This document shows positions 34,182 to 36,417 of a stretch of DNA of 36,417 nt, one piece after another (the stretch's first letter is position 1; each line of letters begins with the position of its first letter). Position numbers and translations under genes: made by a program. Under the pieces are notes generated by a model. That model saw nothing but the letters and a program-made list of their open reading frames with translations, did not search any database and was not told the DNA's origin. The DNA is taken from the NCBI GenBank assembly GCA_934317005.1, contig CAKREB010000024.1, forward strand, positions 1 to 36,417, read 5' to 3'. The stretch is from an uncultured Lachnospiraceae bacterium. GTDB taxonomy: Bacteria > Bacillota > Clostridia > Lachnospirales > Lachnospiraceae.

Positions 34182-35432
34182 CTATCCTAAAATATTTTCT
34201 TCCAATTCATGAAAGAATTTTTTATTAAGCATAGGTATCGCACCATATTTTCCTGAAACATATCCTTTTTCTAAATTTTCAGATTTACGTACATTTTTAA
34301 TCTCAACAAGAGAATACAAATCTGTTGCACGTTCATTGTTTAATTGTGTAAACCAAACTTGATCTCTTCTAAACAAATCTGAATCTAACAAACTTGTATC
34401 ATGTGTTGAAAAAATTAATTGTGCAAATTTATCTTTCTGATAATTTTGAAATAACTGTACAATTTGAAAAATTACTGACTCATGTAAACTAGTTTCTAAT
34501 TCATCACAAATAAGTATTTTACCTTTATTCAAAATATCAATAATCGGACAAATCATTTGAAATAAGCGCTTTACTCCAGTTGATTCTTCAGTCATCAAAT
34601 CAACTTCAAATTGATCATATATTACTTTTGCTTCTATTCTATTACCCTCTTTAGTTCCTAGCAAGCTTTTCAATGCATCTGGTAATTGTAACTCTTGTGG
34701 TAAATCCGCCAACTTTATTTTTTCAAGTTTGACTTTTACATCTTTAGCTCCAGTTCCTAACGCTCGCAGAATATTCAAAAATATTTTTTTCATCATATCA
34801 TTATCCTGCATTAACTTAATCGAATACTCTGTCCAGTTATTAATTTCCGGGTTATACACCACTATATCCGTTTTAAAAAACATAAAAGCTTCTTCGATTT
34901 CTTTTACATTACTATAATTAGCGGCACAAGATAAAAACAACCTATTATCTTTCAATATGCTAACACTTACATCAAACACCCCCTTGTATCTATCTCCAGG
35001 TCTAATCCCCGATCTATCACGCTCAAAAATTTTCACTTGTCTTCCTTTTGGAAAATAATATAAATATTCATCTTGTATCAAATTTTGCTTCACAGAGAAG
35101 CCGTATGCATATCTAATATCATTTCGCACAAATTGAATACTATATCTACTCGAGGAATCTTCTGCGCTCAATTTATGACGCGCTTGAAATACTCCTTGCC
35201 CTGGCTGATAATTAATACTATTGCTAACCAAATCACACATAAATAACAAAGCGCTAATAAAATTGCTTTTCCCAGACCCATTTGCACCATATATAACTGC
35301 AGAACGCAAAACTCTAAAATTCCCATATTCTTTTAAAAGCTCTTCTGATGTATTATCACTTCCTGCAATCATAGAAAAACTCACTTCTTCCTTGATTGAT
35401 CTATGATTTGAACATTTAAACTCTAATAACAT
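34182..35432 (-). CDS. AAA_21/COG1106-type ATPase of an ATPase-HEPN pair
   Basis: The protein has 416 residues starting at MLLEFKCSNHRSIKEEVSFS, with AGGAGG 8-9 bases upstream. The longer frame to 35465 would begin inside the -10 box of its promoter. Walker A is GANGSGKS (49-56), an ABC-like signature sits at EESTGVKR (282-289), Walker B is ILICDE (306-311) and the switch histidine is in STHD (342-345). This is the RloA/AbiLi type of ATPase, without a Toprim domain. The companion is not RloB but a HEPN protein, giving a sensor ATPase plus nuclease unit. Target and trigger are unknown. Confidence 0.85.
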   Translation of the reverse strand: MLLEFKCSNHRSIKEEVSFSMIAGSDNTSEELLKEYGNFRVLRSAVIYGANGSGKSNFISALLFMCDLVSNSINYQPGQGVFQARHKLSAEDSSSRYSIQFVRNDIRYAYGFSVKQNLIQDEYLYYFPKGRQVKIFERDRSGIRPGDRYKGVFDVSVSILKDNRLFLSCAANYSNVKEIEEAFMFFKTDIVVYNPEINNWTEYSIKLMQDNDMMKKIFLNILRALGTGAKDVKVKLEKIKLADLPQELQLPDALKSLLGTKEGNRIEAKVIYDQFEVDLMTEESTGVKRLFQMICPIIDILNKGKILICDELETSLHESVIFQIVQLFQNYQKDKFAQLIFSTHDTSLLDSDLFRRDQVWFTQLNNERATDLYSLVEIKNVRKSENLEKGYVSGKYGAIPMLNKKFFHELEENILG

Positions 35433-35464
35433 CTTCGACACCTCCTTCTTTTGATATATATTCA

Positions 35465-35493
35465 TATATACCCCCTTTTTAATGTTTTGTCAA
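35465..35493 (-). promoter_or_regulatory. Promoter of the ATPase-HEPN operon
   Basis: On the minus strand a consensus TTGACA (35493-35488), a 17-bp spacer and TATATA (35470-35465) lie 33 bp before the start codon. It is strong and has no obvious operator, so the pair is likely to be made constitutively, independent of the conjugation switch. Confidence 0.8.
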
Positions 35494-35633
35494 TTGTTTT
35501 TGCTGTTTTTTTGCAAATTTCATGTATAAAACATTAATTTTACGTTATTTAATATAAGTATATGAATAATATTTCATTTTAATCCGAAAAAAAATCGTCA
35601 ACAACAAATTTTTAAGAAATCATAACTAACCAT

Positions 35634-35670
35634 AATAAAAATACAGCAGGCAATCCAATAGACTACCTGC
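35634..35670 (-). terminator. Leftward terminator in the right-edge gap
   Basis: On the minus strand GCAGGTAGTC pairs with GGATTGCCTGC (two G-U pairs) around a 4-nt loop and is followed by TGTATTTTTATT. It would end transcription that enters from the right, for example from the GNAT fragment, and insulate the ATPase-HEPN promoter. Confidence 0.65.
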
Positions 35671-35822
35671 CATATAAAATACCTTGTATAAAATTTTCAA
35701 TTGTTAAAACTCAATAATCATACAACATCCGTCACACAATCTATGTAATTCATATTTTTTGAGTACTGAGGCTCGTGATATCACTTCTAGTTTCATATTT
35801 TCCTTTTATCCATTCACTCGCC

Positions 35823-35844
35823 ATGTACCAATTATGTACCAATT
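35823..35844. repeat. Tandem 11-bp repeat ATGTACCAATT x2
   Basis: Two perfect, directly adjacent copies of ATGTACCAATT. The location, in noncoding DNA between the cargo and the GNAT fragment, would suit a recombinase arm-type site or a relic of an integrase gene end. No integrase is nearby. Confidence 0.6.
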
Positions 35845-36126
35845 TTCTACTGAATAACAACAAGTTATAACAACTTTTATCGAACTAATTTTTATCGCAA
35901 TCTCCCATTTTATAAGGCTTTAAGGACATTTATCAAGATATAGAAACCTATATCGAAATTGCTAGTAAATCACAATTCCTAGTTTCATTTTCTATCTTTC
36001 CTTTCTTGTAAACCTTGATTTAGGTTAATTTCTTTTGGTTTTTCGGCGTAATCATAGATAAATACGCAAATTTAATCATATCATAAAGGGAGGGAAATGT
36101 AAAATCTTATATTATCTTTTAAAGAT

Positions 36127-36318
36127 CTAAAGCCAGTGGGATTGCGGTAGCCCTATTTCAAACAAATGATACTTTAATCTATCTTCTGTTGTTGCAAATG
36201 CTGTAAATCCTAGCGCATTTTCAACAGTAAAACCGAACTCTTTTGCAACCATGGCAAAACTTTCTTTTATTACTTTTACACATCCAGCAATATCTTGTTC
36301 CTCTACTCTTTTAATCAT
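36127..36318 (-). pseudogene. Truncated GNAT-family acetyltransferase, 5' fragment
   Basis: The frame from the ATG at 36318 gives 63 residues (an alternative GTG start at 36327 adds three). MIKRVEEQDIAGCVKVIKES, then FGFTVENALGFTAFATTEDR, is the normal beginning of a GNAT acetyltransferase. After DRLKYHLF the sequence becomes EIGLPQSHWL and stops, so the acetyl-CoA-binding motif and the rest are lost. AAGGAG lies 11 bases upstream of the ATG. The break at about 36160 may be an insertion or deletion junction. Confidence 0.7.
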
Positions 36319-36357
36319 AATATACACATCTCCTTAAATCCCGATTGAACAAAATCG

Positions 36358-36399
36358 CTGCGCGATGGCCTGCCAAGGCTGTGGCGCAGTTTTATTTTT
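36358..36399 (+). terminator. Rightward terminator-like hairpin at the window edge
   Basis: CTGCGC (36358-36363) pairs with GCGCAG (36384-36389) around an inner GCCT-4-AGGC stem, followed by TTTTATTTTT. It points rightward, but no rightward gene ends here in this window, so it may also be a structural element at the insertion edge. Confidence 0.5.
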
Positions 36400-36417
36400 A
36401 TTAAAAAAGCAGTGGCA

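Larger units (their letters stand above)
35494..36126. other. AT-rich gene-free stretch near the right edge
   Basis: No gene is seen in about 630 bp. It holds the terminator at 35634-35670, an 11-bp tandem repeat (35823-35844), a perfect GATATAG-AAAC-CTATATC palindrome (35937-35954) and several short dyads. Composition and lack of genes suit the end of a mobile element, but no attachment core or terminal inverted repeat could be identified. Confidence 0.5.

Noticed and set aside
34182..35465. Longer ATPase start at MNIYQKKEVSKM.
   Set aside because: That ATG overlaps the -10 box of a consensus promoter, whereas the later ATG has an ideal ribosome site.

Overview
This window is most of the left-reading half of an integrative and conjugative element (ICE) from a low-to-mid GC Firmicute, most likely a gut Lachnospiraceae or related Clostridia. 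The basis is the gene set: a VirB4/VirD4/PrgI/TrbL-type secretion module, a PcfB-like DUF3801 protein, a MOBP-type relaxase with MobC, a DUF3991/Toprim protein, a RadC-like JAB protein, DUF4313 and DUF5688 proteins, an LPXTG adhesin and a very large methylase-helicase. Strong AGGAGG ribosome sites fit this too. No integrase, excisionase, rRNA, tRNA, CRISPR array or intact IS is visible, so the recombination module lies outside the window.

Layout. From 30222 down to position 1 nearly everything reads leftward. In order of transcription: a repressor-controlled promoter and long leader (30257-29777); a Cys-rich small protein, a ParM-like actin ATPase and its ParR-like partner (29776-28061); two tiny proteins and a terminator (28046-27711); a 1560-residue sortase-anchored adhesin (27617-22935); DUF5688, a 39-residue protein, a RadC/JAB protein and a Toprim protein (22855-20234); a nine-copy phased repeat array beside three perfect inverted repeats that look like oriT (20268-19845); a 170-residue protein, MobC, relaxase, coiled-coil protein, small protein, PcfB-like protein and coupling protein VirD4 (19780-12671); an RNA-hairpin cluster; then pilin-like protein, TrbL, DUF4313, PrgI, VirB4, a cell-wall hydrolase and the methylase-helicase. 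The last gene is broken off at about position 70 by what looks like the 5' end of a group II intron running out of the window.

Rightward from 30340 is an XRE repressor gene and then AT-rich cargo (30887-35432, visibly poorer in GC than the core). The cargo holds a two-gene unit of an HEXXH metallopeptidase and a protein with a membrane-insertion-like N-terminal segment, a DUF2188 protein, and a two-gene unit of an AAA ATPase and a HEPN-type RNase-like protein. The last two units look like defence or abortive-infection modules. A 5' fragment of a GNAT acetyltransferase gene (36318-36127) near the right edge may mark the edge of the element or of a degraded segment.

How it may work together. 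The XRE protein probably represses both its own promoter and the strong leftward promoter, through three related 16-bp operators. When this is relieved, the partition-like proteins, mating-surface adhesin, relaxosome and secretion channel can be made. The most unusual structure is the repeat array: nine composite sites spaced 31-32-43-31-32-43-31-32 bp, all in helical phase, with the right half-site present in either orientation, placed directly next to the putative oriT. The element carries a ParMR-like pair but shows no direct-repeat centromere near it. The array could therefore be the ParR centromere, a MobC/relaxosome loading site, or replication iterons; sequence alone does not decide.
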